Shown here piece after piece: positions 17,029 to 26,352 of a DNA stretch of 64,000 nt; the first letter of the stretch is position 1, and every line of letters begins with the position of its first letter. Under the pieces are notes generated by a model that was not told the origin of the DNA, made no database searches, and saw only the letters and a program-made list of their open reading frames with translations. Origin of the DNA: an uncultured Eubacterium sp. (lineage in GTDB: Bacteria; Bacillota; Clostridia; Lachnospirales; Lachnospiraceae); contig CAKRFN010000002.1 of assembly GCA_934320655.1 (NCBI GenBank), forward strand, positions 1 through 64,000, read 5' to 3'. A program made the position numbers and the translations under genes.

Positions 17029-18126
17029 TCAGGCATCCAGTTTTCCGGCTGTCCGCGCATATGCATACAATTCGCTGTTCGCCTGCTCCAGACTGCCGAA
17101 CTGTTTTCTCGCACAGATCACCGTCTGACAGGCATCTATCAGCGCCTTTGCCCGCTCAAGACATGCATCCGTAACCGGCTCAAATGCAGTCGCCTCGACC
17201 ACCTCTGCCGCCAGTGCATGTGCGACCGGAGCATCCAGATCATTCTCATACAAAATGCCCGTGGCAAACGGGATTCCCCTGCGCTGCAACGTGCGGTAGA
17301 TCTCCCTGCCGCTGCCGTTCCCCGCGATCACAAATACCTGCGGCTCTCCCTGCGGTGCCGCCAGCTCCAGCCCGTCCGTCTGTTCATCGTAGCTGCCTGT
17401 CGTGATGTCAAACAGCTCTGCGACCGTTCCCTGACGAAAAATCTTCTCCGGTGTCCCGAACCGGTATGCCCTGCCCTCCCGGATGCACAACAGTTGATCC
17501 GATACGCGCCTTGCCAGCTCCAGCTCATGCAGTGACAGAATCACCGTCATTTTTTTGCATTTGCATAATCGCTGTAAAATCGATAAAAATTCCAGCTTAT
17601 AGCGGATATCCAGATAAGAAGTCGGCTCATCAAGAATGAGAAGCTCCGGCTCCTGTGCGATCGCACGCGCGAGCAGCACGCGCTGCTTCTGCCCATCGCT
17701 GATCTGTGTAAACAGCCTGTCCCCAAGCTCCGACACGCGCACGAGCTCCATCGCCTCGCGCACAACCGCATGATCGTGTGCCGACAGAATACCAAACCGT
17801 CCGGTATACGGATAGCGTCCGGTCTCCACGACCTGTTCACAGGTCAGAAGCTCCGCACGCAGCCGCTCGGTCAGCAGTACCGACATCTGTCTGGCACACT
17901 GTTCCCGTGAAAGCTGCGTCAGCTCCTGTTTATCCAGACAGATCACACCACCCATCGGCTTTAGCTGTCCCGCAATGCTTTTTAACAGCGTCGATTTGCC
18001 TGCGCCATTCGGCCCGATCAGCGTGAGAATCTCTCCGCGCTCTACGGCAATCGTTACATTTTTTACAACCGGTGTCCGTTCATAGCCGACACACAGTTCT
18101 GTCGTGAAAAAATAGGATTCATTCAT
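17029..18126 (-). CDS. Cobalamin/iron-complex ABC transporter ATP-binding protein with C-terminal extra domain
   Basis: A 365-residue FecE/BtuD-type ATPase. It has Walker A GPNGAGKST, an ABC signature reading ISDGQKQR (the usual LSGG is altered to ISDG, as in some of this family), Walker B LLILDEPTSYLD and a switch histidine in LSLHELE. After about residue 255 comes a further domain of about 110 residues (VFVIAGNGSGREIYRTLQRRGIPFATGIL), which looks Rossmann-like and is unassigned. It is last in the cobalamin-riboswitch operon, which favours a corrinoid or related tetrapyrrole as substrate. Confidence 0.88.
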   Translation of the reverse strand: MNESYFFTTELCVGYERTPVVKNVTIAVERGEILTLIGPNGAGKSTLLKSIAGQLKPMGGVICLDKQELTQLSREQCARQMSVLLTERLRAELLTCEQVVETGRYPYTGRFGILSAHDHAVVREAMELVRVSELGDRLFTQISDGQKQRVLLARAIAQEPELLILDEPTSYLDIRYKLEFLSILQRLCKCKKMTVILSLHELELARRVSDQLLCIREGRAYRFGTPEKIFRQGTVAELFDITTGSYDEQTDGLELAAPQGEPQVFVIAGNGSGREIYRTLQRRGIPFATGILYENDLDAPVAHALAAEVVEATAFEPVTDACLERAKALIDACQTVICARKQFGSLEQANSELYAYARTAGKLDA

Positions 18127-18189
18127 ACGCTTTTCTTCCTTGTTTTATCTATATCCTATCCGATCTGACCAACTCTCTGTCCGATCCGG

Positions 18190-19245
18190 TCAGTCTGCCT
18201 GGTGGACATCTTTTTTCCGGCTCATCATCACCCACAGCACGACCGGTGCACCAAAGACTGCCGTCACGGTGCTGATGCTCAGCTCCGTCGGTGCAAACAT
18301 CGTCCGCGCGATCAGGTCACACAGCAGGCAGAACACGCTGCCGCCTAAAAAACATGCCGGAATCATCAGGATCGGACGGTTGCTGCGAAATAAATATTTG
18401 ATCAACTGCGGCACGGCGATCCCGACAAACGAGATCGGTCCCGCATAGGCAACCACGCACGCCGACAAGACACTCGATAATAAAATCAGCCCGATTCGAA
18501 GCGTCCGGATATTCACACCGAGGCTCTGCGCATAGCTCTCGCCGAGCAGATATGCCCCCATCGGCTTTGCGAGTAAAAACACGAGCACAAATACGGCTGC
18601 CACCACGACGCCCATCACCGGCAGATTGTCCCACGCCATACCGGAAAAGCTGCCCCGCGACCAGTTGTGCAGATTTACGATGTCCGCATCATCCGCAAAC
18701 GTGACAACGAAATCCGTGATCGCTGAACAGATATAGCCGATCATGACACCGCAGACGACCAGCATCGACATCTGGTGCACACGCCTTGCCGCCAGCAGCA
18801 CAAAGCCTGTCACGAGCATCGCTCCCGCAAATGCCGTCACGATCAGCACCGCCGAACTGATGCCGGCGGTATTTCCGAGCAGGAATACCATGACGAGCGA
18901 CACGGTCAGCTTGGCTCCGGAGGAGATACCGAGCACGAACGGACCGGCAATCGGATTGTGGAAAAACGTCTGCAACAGATACCCCGCCAGTGCCAGCGCG
19001 CCGCCGAGGATCAGCACCGCAGCCGCACGCGGAAGGCGGATGTTCCACACGATACCGTATACGGTGTCACTGACCGGTTTTCCGCTTACGCACGCAAGCA
19101 GCTCTCGCAGCGGGATCGACACACTTCCGATTCCGATATTCAATAGAAAGAATGCCACCACACCGATTCCAAGCACGGCAAATGCCGCGATCTGGCGCGT
19201 ATAGGCACGGCTGTGTTCCTGCGGTTTTTTCGGATATTTCTCCAT
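18190..19245 (-). CDS. FecCD-family ABC transporter permease (cobalamin/iron complex)
   Basis: A 351-residue permease of the FecCD/BtuC family with about ten membrane segments. Typical sequences are RLPRAAAVLILGGALALAGYLLQTFFHNPIAGPFVLGISSGA near residues 70-110 and GPISFVGIAVPQLIKYLF near 285-302, which corresponds to the ATPase-contact region. It lies 40 bases after the binding-protein gene. Substrate class is set by context: the operon starts with a B12 riboswitch. Confidence 0.9.
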   Translation of the reverse strand: MEKYPKKPQEHSRAYTRQIAAFAVLGIGVVAFFLLNIGIGSVSIPLRELLACVSGKPVSDTVYGIVWNIRLPRAAAVLILGGALALAGYLLQTFFHNPIAGPFVLGISSGAKLTVSLVMVFLLGNTAGISSAVLIVTAFAGAMLVTGFVLLAARRVHQMSMLVVCGVMIGYICSAITDFVVTFADDADIVNLHNWSRGSFSGMAWDNLPVMGVVVAAVFVLVFLLAKPMGAYLLGESYAQSLGVNIRTLRIGLILLSSVLSACVVAYAGPISFVGIAVPQLIKYLFRSNRPILMIPACFLGGSVFCLLCDLIARTMFAPTELSISTVTAVFGAPVVLWVMMSRKKDVHQAD

Positions 19246-19285
19246 AGGTGTCCCCTTTTTCCTATTTTCCTATTTTACTTTTTTC

Positions 19286-20479
19286 CTATTTTAATGGATA
19301 GATATATGTCATTTCATGCGCCGTATCGCCCGTAAAGATCGCGTGCAGATCCTCGATAAACGCACCTGCCGACATCGTATGCTGATACATGTCATTCGTC
19401 GTACACCAGACGCTGCCGCTTTGCACCGCCTTGAAATCGCGCAGCATGGCACTCTTTGCCACCAGATCATCCACCGTATCCAGCTCGCCATCGATCGTAC
19501 TATTATAGATCAGACAGTCCGCATCCTTCGCCGCCGCATAAAATTCTTCCATCGTCATATTCACGGACGATTTATGGTCGGTGTCCGAGCCAAGATTGTC
19601 AAACACATAGGTTCCACCTGCCAGTTTGATCATCTGTGGCACATAATCTGCGGTCTTTCGCACATTCACCGTCCCGTTGGAGGTCAGATAGAAAAACGCC
19701 ACTGTCTGTCCGGTCGGTGCATCATCCTTGACGCGCTCTAACATCTGCGTCTGCTGCTCAAATGCTGCATCCGCCTCTGTCTCCCTGCCGAGCAGCGCCC
19801 CGTAAAACCTGATCCATTCCACACGACCGAGTGGATGTGTCTCATAGCTCGAATAATCGATCATGGACGGAATCCCAAATTCCGCCAGCTTTTCCAGTAC
19901 CTCGGGGGAATGTGTAATCATCGTATTTTCAATCGCCAGATCACAGCCCTCGGATACGATCAGCTCATAGTCCGGCATACTGTATTTTCCGGCATAGATC
20001 ATACTGCCGTTTTGCATCGCTTTGCGGGCTTCATCGATATACCAGCCGTCCTCCTGCTGTCCGGAAAAACGGATGCAGCCGATCGCATCCAGCTCACGGA
20101 ACAGATCCATCGCTGCCGTGGCGACCAAATACAAATGATCGAGCGGCCGTTGCAGCACTGTGACCCCATCATTCAGTCCCTCCGGTGTCTGTGCGCCCTC
20201 CGGAACGACCAGATACTGCGCACCGTCTGTCTTTGTTGTAAGCATCACATAGCCATCTTCATAATAATCGACGGCAAACTGCGAAGCGTATTCTGTTTTC
20301 ATGCTGTCTTTATATACAAGCGATCCCGCTGACTGTGTCTGCGTTTCCGGTCCGGTCAATGCATCCGCCTGATTCCTGTCAGATGCAGAAGAAGGACTGC
20401 CGCAGCCCAAAAGCCCCAGCAGTCCTGCCAATACCAGTATCAGAGATCCGATCACCTGTATCTTTCTTCTGTTTTTCAT
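19286..20479 (-). CDS. ABC transporter substrate-binding lipoprotein (class III)
   Basis: A 397-residue lipoprotein with signal MKNRRKIQVIGSLILVLAGLL and lipobox LLGC (cysteine near 26). The mature part is a helical-backbone binding protein of the BtuF/FhuD class, with DLAIENTMITHSPEVLEKLAEFGIPSM and the paired acidic positions that contact the permease. It starts 2 bases after the upstream lipoprotein gene stops. With the permease and ATPase it forms a complete importer; a corrinoid is the most likely ligand because of the riboswitch, but heme or another metal chelate is possible. Confidence 0.88.
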   Translation of the reverse strand: MKNRRKIQVIGSLILVLAGLLGLLGCGSPSSASDRNQADALTGPETQTQSAGSLVYKDSMKTEYASQFAVDYYEDGYVMLTTKTDGAQYLVVPEGAQTPEGLNDGVTVLQRPLDHLYLVATAAMDLFRELDAIGCIRFSGQQEDGWYIDEARKAMQNGSMIYAGKYSMPDYELIVSEGCDLAIENTMITHSPEVLEKLAEFGIPSMIDYSSYETHPLGRVEWIRFYGALLGRETEADAAFEQQTQMLERVKDDAPTGQTVAFFYLTSNGTVNVRKTADYVPQMIKLAGGTYVFDNLGSDTDHKSSVNMTMEEFYAAAKDADCLIYNSTIDGELDTVDDLVAKSAMLRDFKAVQSGSVWCTTNDMYQHTMSAGAFIEDLHAIFTGDTAHEMTYIYPLK

Positions 20480-20481
20480 TC

Positions 20482-21402
20482 TTATTCCTCTGTCTTTGCC
20501 GTATCTGAGAGAAATGTCAATGTGTATTCGATCTCATGCGGCGTGCTCATTGCTACCGTATCCCCAATGACCGTAAGCGGCTCGTCAAATGCCGCTACCG
20601 GTATCTCAAACACCGAGTTGCCCTCGGTGTTGACCGGAAGATACTTCTCCCCGTCCACGATCATATAATCATAGTTCGGGCTGCTCCATGTGACTGTCGC
20701 CGTGATCCGGTCACCGGCTACTGTAACAGCCGTCGGTGACTCGATGTATGCTTTGCCGCTGCCACCCTCAAATGTGACATCCATCGTATAGCTTCCATCC
20801 TCCAGCTGTACGGCAGCACCATTTTTATCTGCTGTATCGTCCGCAGCCGGTGTCGCATTTGTCACGGATACCTTGTGATCGTACCAGACGCCCTTTGTAC
20901 CGATCAGCGCGAGATCAAACTCCTCATCCAGCGCGGGCACCGGCACATCAAAGCCGTTGACTTCCTCACTCATACCGTCGTCGTAAGTGACTGTGTCCAC
21001 GGTCGGCTCTAAAAGCTGTGCGCCTTCCTTTTGCGCATCCTCCGCCAGTCCGGGATAGAGATTGACGATATTTTTCGAGGTCAGTGAAATATGAATCACC
21101 ATCTCACCGTCTTTCACCGTCAGCGTACCTTTTCCATCACATGTCTCATTCACATGGAACATGCTGCTGTCCGTATGGAACTCTGCCGTATAGATACCAT
21201 CTGCAAGCGCCGGCTCCTGCGGCTGCTCTGCCTCTTCAGACACCTCTGTATCTGTCTCCTGCTGTCCGTCAGTCTCCTGCTGTGTCTCCTGCGTTGTCTG
21301 CGGTGTGTCTGTTTCCTGCTGCTCACCGCCGTTGCTGCCGCATCCGAACAATAAGGTGCTTGTCAGTACCAGCATACTGACCACTGCTGTCATTCTCTTC
21401 AT
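20482..21402 (-). CDS. Lipoprotein with two NEAT-like beta domains (tentative)
   Basis: A 306-residue lipoprotein: signal with lipobox LLFGC (cysteine 21), a Q/E/T-rich linker to about residue 65, then two similar domains. Each begins DGxYTxxF (DGIYTAEFHTDS near 69; DGSYTMDVTFEG near 202), has a central strand region (VIHISLTSKNIVNLYPG; ITATVTWSSPNYDYMIV) and ends with PVPALDEEFDLALIG or PVAAFDEPLTVIG and a last strand. This order resembles NEAT domains that bind heme on Gram-positive surfaces, but the similarity is judged by eye. Its place between a chelatase and an importer suggests it captures or passes on a tetrapyrrole. The function is inferred. Confidence 0.6.
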   Translation of the reverse strand: MKRMTAVVSMLVLTSTLLFGCGSNGGEQQETDTPQTTQETQQETDGQQETDTEVSEEAEQPQEPALADGIYTAEFHTDSSMFHVNETCDGKGTLTVKDGEMVIHISLTSKNIVNLYPGLAEDAQKEGAQLLEPTVDTVTYDDGMSEEVNGFDVPVPALDEEFDLALIGTKGVWYDHKVSVTNATPAADDTADKNGAAVQLEDGSYTMDVTFEGGSGKAYIESPTAVTVAGDRITATVTWSSPNYDYMIVDGEKYLPVNTEGNSVFEIPVAAFDEPLTVIGDTVAMSTPHEIEYTLTFLSDTAKTEE

Positions 21403-21428
21403 TTTATGATACTTCCTTTATTGATTTC

Positions 21429-22697
21429 TTATTTCAGCACTGCTGCGGTATGTGCCACATACAACTGCTGAACCGCCGCGATCTCACCGAGTCCTGCGAT
21501 CTGTGTATCTACGCTGTCAAACGCTCCGCTCGCCTCAAACATGCTCTTCCATGAGTCGTCGTCATCGCCTGCCATATCGTTGTTTGCATGATCTCCTGCT
21601 ACAACCATCAACGGACGAAGAATGACTTTCTTGTATCCGGCTGCCTTGACTGCCTCGATCACTGCCTCGCATGCGGTCTCCTCAGGCTCACCCTCTACGG
21701 TTCCGATAAATACATTCTTATATCCGAGGTCACCCATCTGTGTCTGCATCTGGCTGTAAGACACCTTTGCAGTATGTGAGGTACCGTGTCCCATAAATAC
21801 ATATGCTACACCGTCTGCCTCTGCTGCATCTAAGCTGTCATAGCCTGCATCTGCAACTGCCTCTGAGGTAATTGCCTCTGCGACTGCCTTCTTGTCATCG
21901 TTGATCACGGTTGCATCGTTTCCGACCTCTCCGAGTAACGGCTCTGCGATCTTTACAGACTCAAACTGATCCTTGTATTCCTCGACGGCTGCTGTCAGCT
22001 CATCATACTCTGCACCATGCATCAGGTGTGTCGGCTGAACGACCAGATTCTTTACACCGTTGTCAACCGCACGCTGCAATGCCTGATCCATGTTGTCGAT
22101 GTGCTCGCCGTCACGCGCCTGTACATGGTTGATAATGATCTGTGCAGTAAATGCTCGTCTGACAGACCAGTCCGGATTTGCCTCCTGAATGGCATCCTCA
22201 ATACCCTTGATGTCAGCGACACGGCTGTCATTGAAGGAAGTACCGAAGCTCACAACAAGGATCTCGTTCTCACCGATCTCATCCTGATTGCGGGGATCAT
22301 CCTTGGATGCATCACCGGTGTCTCTGCCGAAGTAATCGGGATCTGCATTTTCGCCCTCAACCAGTGCTTTCTGTGCATCGGTCAGCGCATCCCATGCCTC
22401 TTTGGCTGCTGCACACTGTGCATCGGTATCGTCGGTACGCTCCTGTACATAAATTGCATCAATCAATGCTGCCACCTCATCTGCTGCCTTCTGATCCGCA
22501 TCAGCGTCATCCTCTGTATCCTGCTCCTCCTGCGTATCACCGGTTGTCTCATCTGTTGTCTCTGTGTCACTGTCTGACTGCTCTGTGGTGTCCTCCGTCT
22601 GCTGCACAGGCTCCTCCTGCTTGCTGCCACAGCCCGCCAGTCCCAATGAAGCTGTGAGTGTCAGTGCTAACATCATTACTACTACTTTCTTTTTCAT
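21429..22697 (-). CDS. Surface lipoprotein with CbiK-type cobalt chelatase domain
   Basis: A 422-residue lipoprotein. It has a signal and lipobox GLAGC (cysteine 23), then an acidic D/T/Q/E-rich linker (about 25-70), a short helical region and a complete class II chelatase domain from about residue 145. Landmarks are ILVVSFGTSFNDSR, VVQPTHLMHGAEYDEL with the CbiK metal-site histidine, VFMGHGTSH, GTVEGEPEE and VVAGDHANNDMAGDDDDSWKS. CbiK inserts cobalt into sirohydrochlorin in anaerobic B12 synthesis, normally in the cytoplasm. Here it would be outside the membrane, first gene after a B12 riboswitch and ahead of an importer. It may act on scavenged tetrapyrroles or as a cobalt/tetrapyrrole binder. 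Confidence 0.88.
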   Translation of the reverse strand: MKKKVVVMMLALTLTASLGLAGCGSKQEEPVQQTEDTTEQSDSDTETTDETTGDTQEEQDTEDDADADQKAADEVAALIDAIYVQERTDDTDAQCAAAKEAWDALTDAQKALVEGENADPDYFGRDTGDASKDDPRNQDEIGENEILVVSFGTSFNDSRVADIKGIEDAIQEANPDWSVRRAFTAQIIINHVQARDGEHIDNMDQALQRAVDNGVKNLVVQPTHLMHGAEYDELTAAVEEYKDQFESVKIAEPLLGEVGNDATVINDDKKAVAEAITSEAVADAGYDSLDAAEADGVAYVFMGHGTSHTAKVSYSQMQTQMGDLGYKNVFIGTVEGEPEETACEAVIEAVKAAGYKKVILRPLMVVAGDHANNDMAGDDDDSWKSMFEASGAFDSVDTQIAGLGEIAAVQQLYVAHTAAVLK

Positions 22698-22790
22698 TTT
22701 TCATGTCCTCCTTGTGGTGTTTTCTATCAGACCGTATCTGCGGAACCTGCCGCTGACAGACAGCGGATGTATCACGGCAACAAAACAAAA

Positions 22791-22817
22791 ACCCTCTCCT
22801 GATCTCAGGTAAAGGGT
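22791..22817 (-). terminator. Intrinsic terminator, expression platform of the B12 riboswitch
   Basis: On minus, ACCCTTTACCT pairs with AGGAGAGGGT (one bulge), followed by TTTTTGTTTTG. It lies between the aptamer and the first gene. Its formation would switch off the operon when cobalamin is bound. Confidence 0.8.
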
Positions 22818-22929
22818 CTGCACGCAAAGAAAACCGAAAAATGAACTCTGAAAAATAAACTGCTCTGTTTCCAGTCCTCATGTACAACCAGTTACTCGTG
22901 GTCTGAAACGAAAACAAATGATTTCGTTA

Positions 22930-23090
22930 CGGTACAGCACTCAGGCAGGTCTCCCGACTCATAGATCATCGCATCCGCCATCTTCCCAGTTTCCCAGTGA
23001 TTTCTCTGCCTCTGCTCCCTAATTACGGTGACGAGTTCGTACAGGATTTGCACCTGTTTCCCTTTTCACCGGAACCGATCTGTATATCTG
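22930..23090 (-). ncRNA. Cobalamin (B12) riboswitch aptamer
   Basis: Read on minus, the segment shows the cobalamin aptamer pattern: GGTTCCGGTG, AAAAGGGAAACAGGTGCAAA, TCCTGTACGA, a GTCACCGTAATTAGGGAGC stretch, then CACTGGGAAACTGGGAAG (the family's CACTG...GGGAAG block), GGCGGATGCGATGATC, and AGTCGGGAGACCTGCCTG at the 3' end (the B12-box-like GACCTGCC). It lies about 235 bases ahead of the chelatase lipoprotein and is followed by an intrinsic terminator. It occupies the middle of a 615-base gene-free stretch (22698-23312) that otherwise holds the terminator, a palindromic repeat and the chemoreceptor terminator. Confidence 0.93.
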
Positions 23091-23201
23091 TCTCGCAAGT
23101 AACGACCAGATAATAACCAGATCCTTCCGACACCTAAGCACTCTGTATGTAATTCGTATGCATTCTATCACACCTCATGTCCGGATGCAACAAAAAGTTT
23201 T

Positions 23202-23250
23202 TTGCCACCGCATGGAGCGTTTTGTGTGATAGGAATTTCCTATCACACAA
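23202..23250. repeat. Palindromic intergenic repeat, copy 1
   Basis: Positions 23222-23250 form a palindrome with 13-bp perfect arms (TTGTGTGATAGGA and its complement, three-base centre). The flank GGAGCGTTTT (23211-23220) is also shared, as AAAACGCTCC, with copy 2 at 36389-36424. It lies between the riboswitch leader and the terminator of the chemoreceptor gene. Confidence 0.8.
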
Positions 23251-23254
23251 TAAA

Positions 23255-23291
23255 AGGAGGCAGCCATCCATGTGGACGTATGCTGCCTCCT
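23255..23291 (-). terminator. Terminator of the chemoreceptor gene
   Basis: A 10-bp perfect stem (AGGAGGCAGC, 23255-23264, with GCTGCCTCCT, 23282-23291) is followed on minus by TTTTATTG, shortly after the chemoreceptor stop codon. Confidence 0.78.
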
Positions 23292-23312
23292 GTAATTTCA
23301 TGAATTTTGTGC

Positions 23313-25370
23313 TTATGATAACTTAAACTGCATCACGAGATCATTCAACGTCTGTGCCTGTGCGGATAACTCCTCACTCGTCGCTGAGCTCTCCTCTGCT
23401 GACGCAGAGTTGGTCTGTACAACTCCGGTGATCTGCTCTACCACCTGATCGATCTGATGCATGGACTCACTCTGTCTGTCGGATGCACTTCTGACATCTG
23501 ACACGGTCTGTACAATCGCATCAAGACCGGAAATCACGTTCTTTAACGCTTCCTCTGTCTCCACTGTCAGACGGCTGCCGCGTTCAACCTCCTCAAGGGA
23601 AGTCTCGATCATCTGACGGGTATTGATCGCAGAATCCGCACTCTGCTCAGCAAGCTTGCGGATCTGATCCGCAACGACTGCAAAGCCTCTGCCTGCCTCT
23701 CCTGCCCGCGCTGCCTCGATCGCTGCATTCAGTGATAGCAGGTTCGTCTGTGATGCAATATCCTCAATCTCCGCAATGATATTCTTGATCTGGTTGGAAG
23801 TAGTCGCGATCCGTCCCATCGCATCGGTGAGCTCTTCCATCTTCTTCTCACTCGCTAATGCAGTCTGTCCGACAGTCTTCGCCTTGTCATGCGCATCGTC
23901 GGTCGCCCGTGCGGTATGCTCGACCTGCTCAGTCACATCTGTTACCGTCGCAAACATCTGCTCCACGGCTGCTGCCTGATCGGTCGCGCCCTGTGCCAGC
24001 TCCGTGGCACCATCTGCAAGCTGTGAAGATCCGGCATCGACCTGTTCTGCCGCATCCACGATCGACTGCAGTGTCTCTGCGAGCTTATGCTTCAGCCTGC
24101 TTACAGACTCATAGATATCACTGTACGCACCGATATACGCATCCCTGCCCAGCTGGGAGGATACGGCAAAATTGCCATCTGCCATCTCAGAGAGCAGATG
24201 CCGGATATCGCCAATGATTCCGTTTAACTGCGCCACGATCTCTGTCGTGGAATCTGCAAGAATCCTTGTCTCATTTTTTGTATTGATCTGTGGTACCGGT
24301 GTCTCGAGATCACCCTGTGCCAGAAGCTGCAAACGGTCAGAACAGAGACGGACGGCTCCGCCGATTGACGCGCCGCATTTTCTCGCAATTGTCGTTCCAC
24401 AGAGAATCGATCCGATTAAGAAAATAACAGTGATCACCATGCTGAGCACCGTGCCTCCGATAAAATCAGAGGTCGGGGCTACGACTGCCAGACTCCAGCC
24501 ATTGAGCCCAACCGGTGCATAACCCATGACCTTGGTCGTTCCACCATAACGATATTTGCCGACACCTGACGCTCCGATGATCATCTTCTGCTCCAGCTTT
24601 GCAATCGCTTTCAGGGAAGAATCGGTCTCTGACTCTTTGATCGTATTGCTTGCAGATGCTACCAGCTCCTGATTCTCATGTGCGATCGTATTGCCGCTGC
24701 CATCCAGTATGTAGGCACTGCCGTTGTCACTGATATGGATGGACTCCACAACGTTTGATAATACTGATGCATCAAGGGTTACACAGATCACTCCTGTCAC
24801 CTCTGTATTCTGCTTACCGTCCGCCCATATGGGTGCTGCCACTTCAATCACCTGTCCACCGGTCACCTTGCTGTAAACCGGATCGCTGAGGGATGTCACA
24901 CCGCCTATCGCCCGCGGGAAATAGGAACGGTCTGCAACACTGATACTCTCGTCCTCAATATTCTTTCCGTCCTTGTCAACGATATTGATGCCCGCCCAGT
25001 TATAATTTGCCGCATACTCCTGCGCCAGCTGAATTTTTTCCTCCACAGAAACATCTTCTGCTGAAAATGTCGGCACAGTTCCCATAACCTCTACGAGAGC
25101 CATCGTCTTCTGCAGCCGGTACTGTACCTGCTCCGCTGCCACACGCGCCGTCACCTGCATACTAGTCTGCATCTCACTGATGGCAGATCTGTAGTTTAAA
25201 AAACAAGTCACGATACCTACCAATGCCAGCGAAATACACAACAGCTTAACCATCATCCCCTGAATTTCTTTCTGGACTGTCACTGCACCGTTTTTCTCAT
25301 GTTTCACATGATTCATGTTCTTCACGCGCTTCGGCTTCTGTGCTGCTTTTGTTTTTTTCCTGATTGCCAT
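23313..25370 (-). CDS. Methyl-accepting chemotaxis protein with dCache sensor
   Basis: A 685-residue transmembrane chemoreceptor. Two membrane segments (VKLLCISLALVGIVTCFLNY near 47-66; VLSMVITVIFLIGSILCGTT near 310-330) flank an extracellular dCache-type domain (NYNWAGINIVDKDGKNI, DRSYFPRAI, VIEVAAPIWA). A HAMP-like linker and a long coiled-coil signalling domain follow, with the conserved hairpin tip region IEDIASQTNLLSLNAAIEAARAGEAGRGFAVVADQIRKLAEQS. dCache receptors usually bind small molecules such as amino acids; the ligand is unknown. No flagellar or che genes are in the window. A charged N-terminal extension of about 45 residues precedes the first membrane segment. Confidence 0.95.
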   Translation of the reverse strand: MAIRKKTKAAQKPKRVKNMNHVKHEKNGAVTVQKEIQGMMVKLLCISLALVGIVTCFLNYRSAISEMQTSMQVTARVAAEQVQYRLQKTMALVEVMGTVPTFSAEDVSVEEKIQLAQEYAANYNWAGINIVDKDGKNIEDESISVADRSYFPRAIGGVTSLSDPVYSKVTGGQVIEVAAPIWADGKQNTEVTGVICVTLDASVLSNVVESIHISDNGSAYILDGSGNTIAHENQELVASASNTIKESETDSSLKAIAKLEQKMIIGASGVGKYRYGGTTKVMGYAPVGLNGWSLAVVAPTSDFIGGTVLSMVITVIFLIGSILCGTTIARKCGASIGGAVRLCSDRLQLLAQGDLETPVPQINTKNETRILADSTTEIVAQLNGIIGDIRHLLSEMADGNFAVSSQLGRDAYIGAYSDIYESVSRLKHKLAETLQSIVDAAEQVDAGSSQLADGATELAQGATDQAAAVEQMFATVTDVTEQVEHTARATDDAHDKAKTVGQTALASEKKMEELTDAMGRIATTSNQIKNIIAEIEDIASQTNLLSLNAAIEAARAGEAGRGFAVVADQIRKLAEQSADSAINTRQMIETSLEEVERGSRLTVETEEALKNVISGLDAIVQTVSDVRSASDRQSESMHQIDQVVEQITGVVQTNSASAEESSATSEELSAQAQTLNDLVMQFKLS

Positions 25371-25408
25371 ACACTTTTCTCCTTTGCCTAATAATCCCTA
25401 TAAATAAA

Positions 25409-25436
25409 AGTATAACACACTTTGCAGGCAATGCAA
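25409..25436 (-). promoter_or_regulatory. Promoter of the chemoreceptor gene
   Basis: On minus, TTGCAT (25431-25436) and TATACT (25409-25414) are separated by 16 bases, 38 bases before the start codon. It looks like a sigma-A promoter; no sigma-28-type element was seen. Confidence 0.55.
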
Positions 25437-25446
25437 CGGAAAAATG

Positions 25447-26352
25447 TCAAAGACGCTCTAACGATGCATTCATTTCCTTGATCTGCTTTGCAATGAGCTG
25501 TGCCGCCTGTGTATTGCCTGCCTGGAGCTGATCCAGATCCAGTCCTTTTTCTTTGAGTGTCGCCTGAAAGCCCGCATAGGATGCCGCGTTTTTCAGCGTC
25601 ACTGAGCCGTCATAGGCATCCGAGATCCCCTGCCTGACTGCTGCCGCCGTCGAGCAGTTCATCCGTTCCATCGGAGAGCTTGCCTGCGCCGTCGTTGAGA
25701 TCTCTTGCTGCATCTGTGATCTGTGATACCTGATCCATGAGCTCCGCATCATCGATATCGACATCCAGATTGAGCTGTACGCCGTTGATCGTGACCGCAT
25801 CCATCTCAAAATTGCTGACATCCGCACGGATATACGCATCCAGACCTTTCCCCGGCAGTACGGTGTAGCTGAACTGCTTATCCGAGCCGACATTTGCCAT
25901 CGTCGCGCCGTCCGCCTCGATATTTTTGCACAGTCCGGTATCGAGTGTCAGTGCCGCCTGCAGTCGATACCGCGCTGCCTGTCATCGCATTGTCATCCCC
26001 GATGATTGTACGGATGTCGCTCACCGCCTCCGTGCACAGCTTGTTGTCAATCGTCACGGAAAACAGTGCATTTCCATCTTTATAATAGTTTTCAACCGTA
26101 TCCTGATCCTGTATCTCCAACGGCTCATCGACCGATACTGCGTCGTCAAGCCATGTGACATCCGTCACACCGTCAACCGCCTTGATCTGCTCCTTATATG
26201 CCAGCGCCTCCGGAACCGTCACATCAGCGACCATGACTCTGGCGTTTGGCACTCCTCCGTCAAACTCCTGATCCATCAGATCTAATGCCACGGTCGAAGG
26301 GCTGCTCTCCGGCAGATAATCGTTCATATCATAATTCACTGAAACAAATTTG
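25447..26352 (-). pseudogene. Degraded MMPL/RND-family transporter, truncated at both ends
   Basis: The reading passes through at least three frames. The first part (26352 to about 25960) reads FVSVNYDMNDYLPESSPSTVALDLMDQEFDGG-like sequence, the region right after TM1 of MMPL transporters. A frame shift near 25960 leads to MANVGSDKQFSYTVLPGKGLDAYIRADVS, and another near 25655 to AAAVRQGISDAYDGSVTLKNAASY. The segment ends in a stop at 25447 after a coiled-coil region with GAGKLSDGTDEL repeats. TM1 and all later membrane segments are missing, so about 300 residues of a protein normally over 700 remain. It cannot make a working transporter. Confidence 0.85.

Noticed and set aside
22930..23090. 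T-box or other amino-acid leader
   Set aside because: No T-box sequence is present, while the cobalamin aptamer blocks are recognisable in order and the operon fits.
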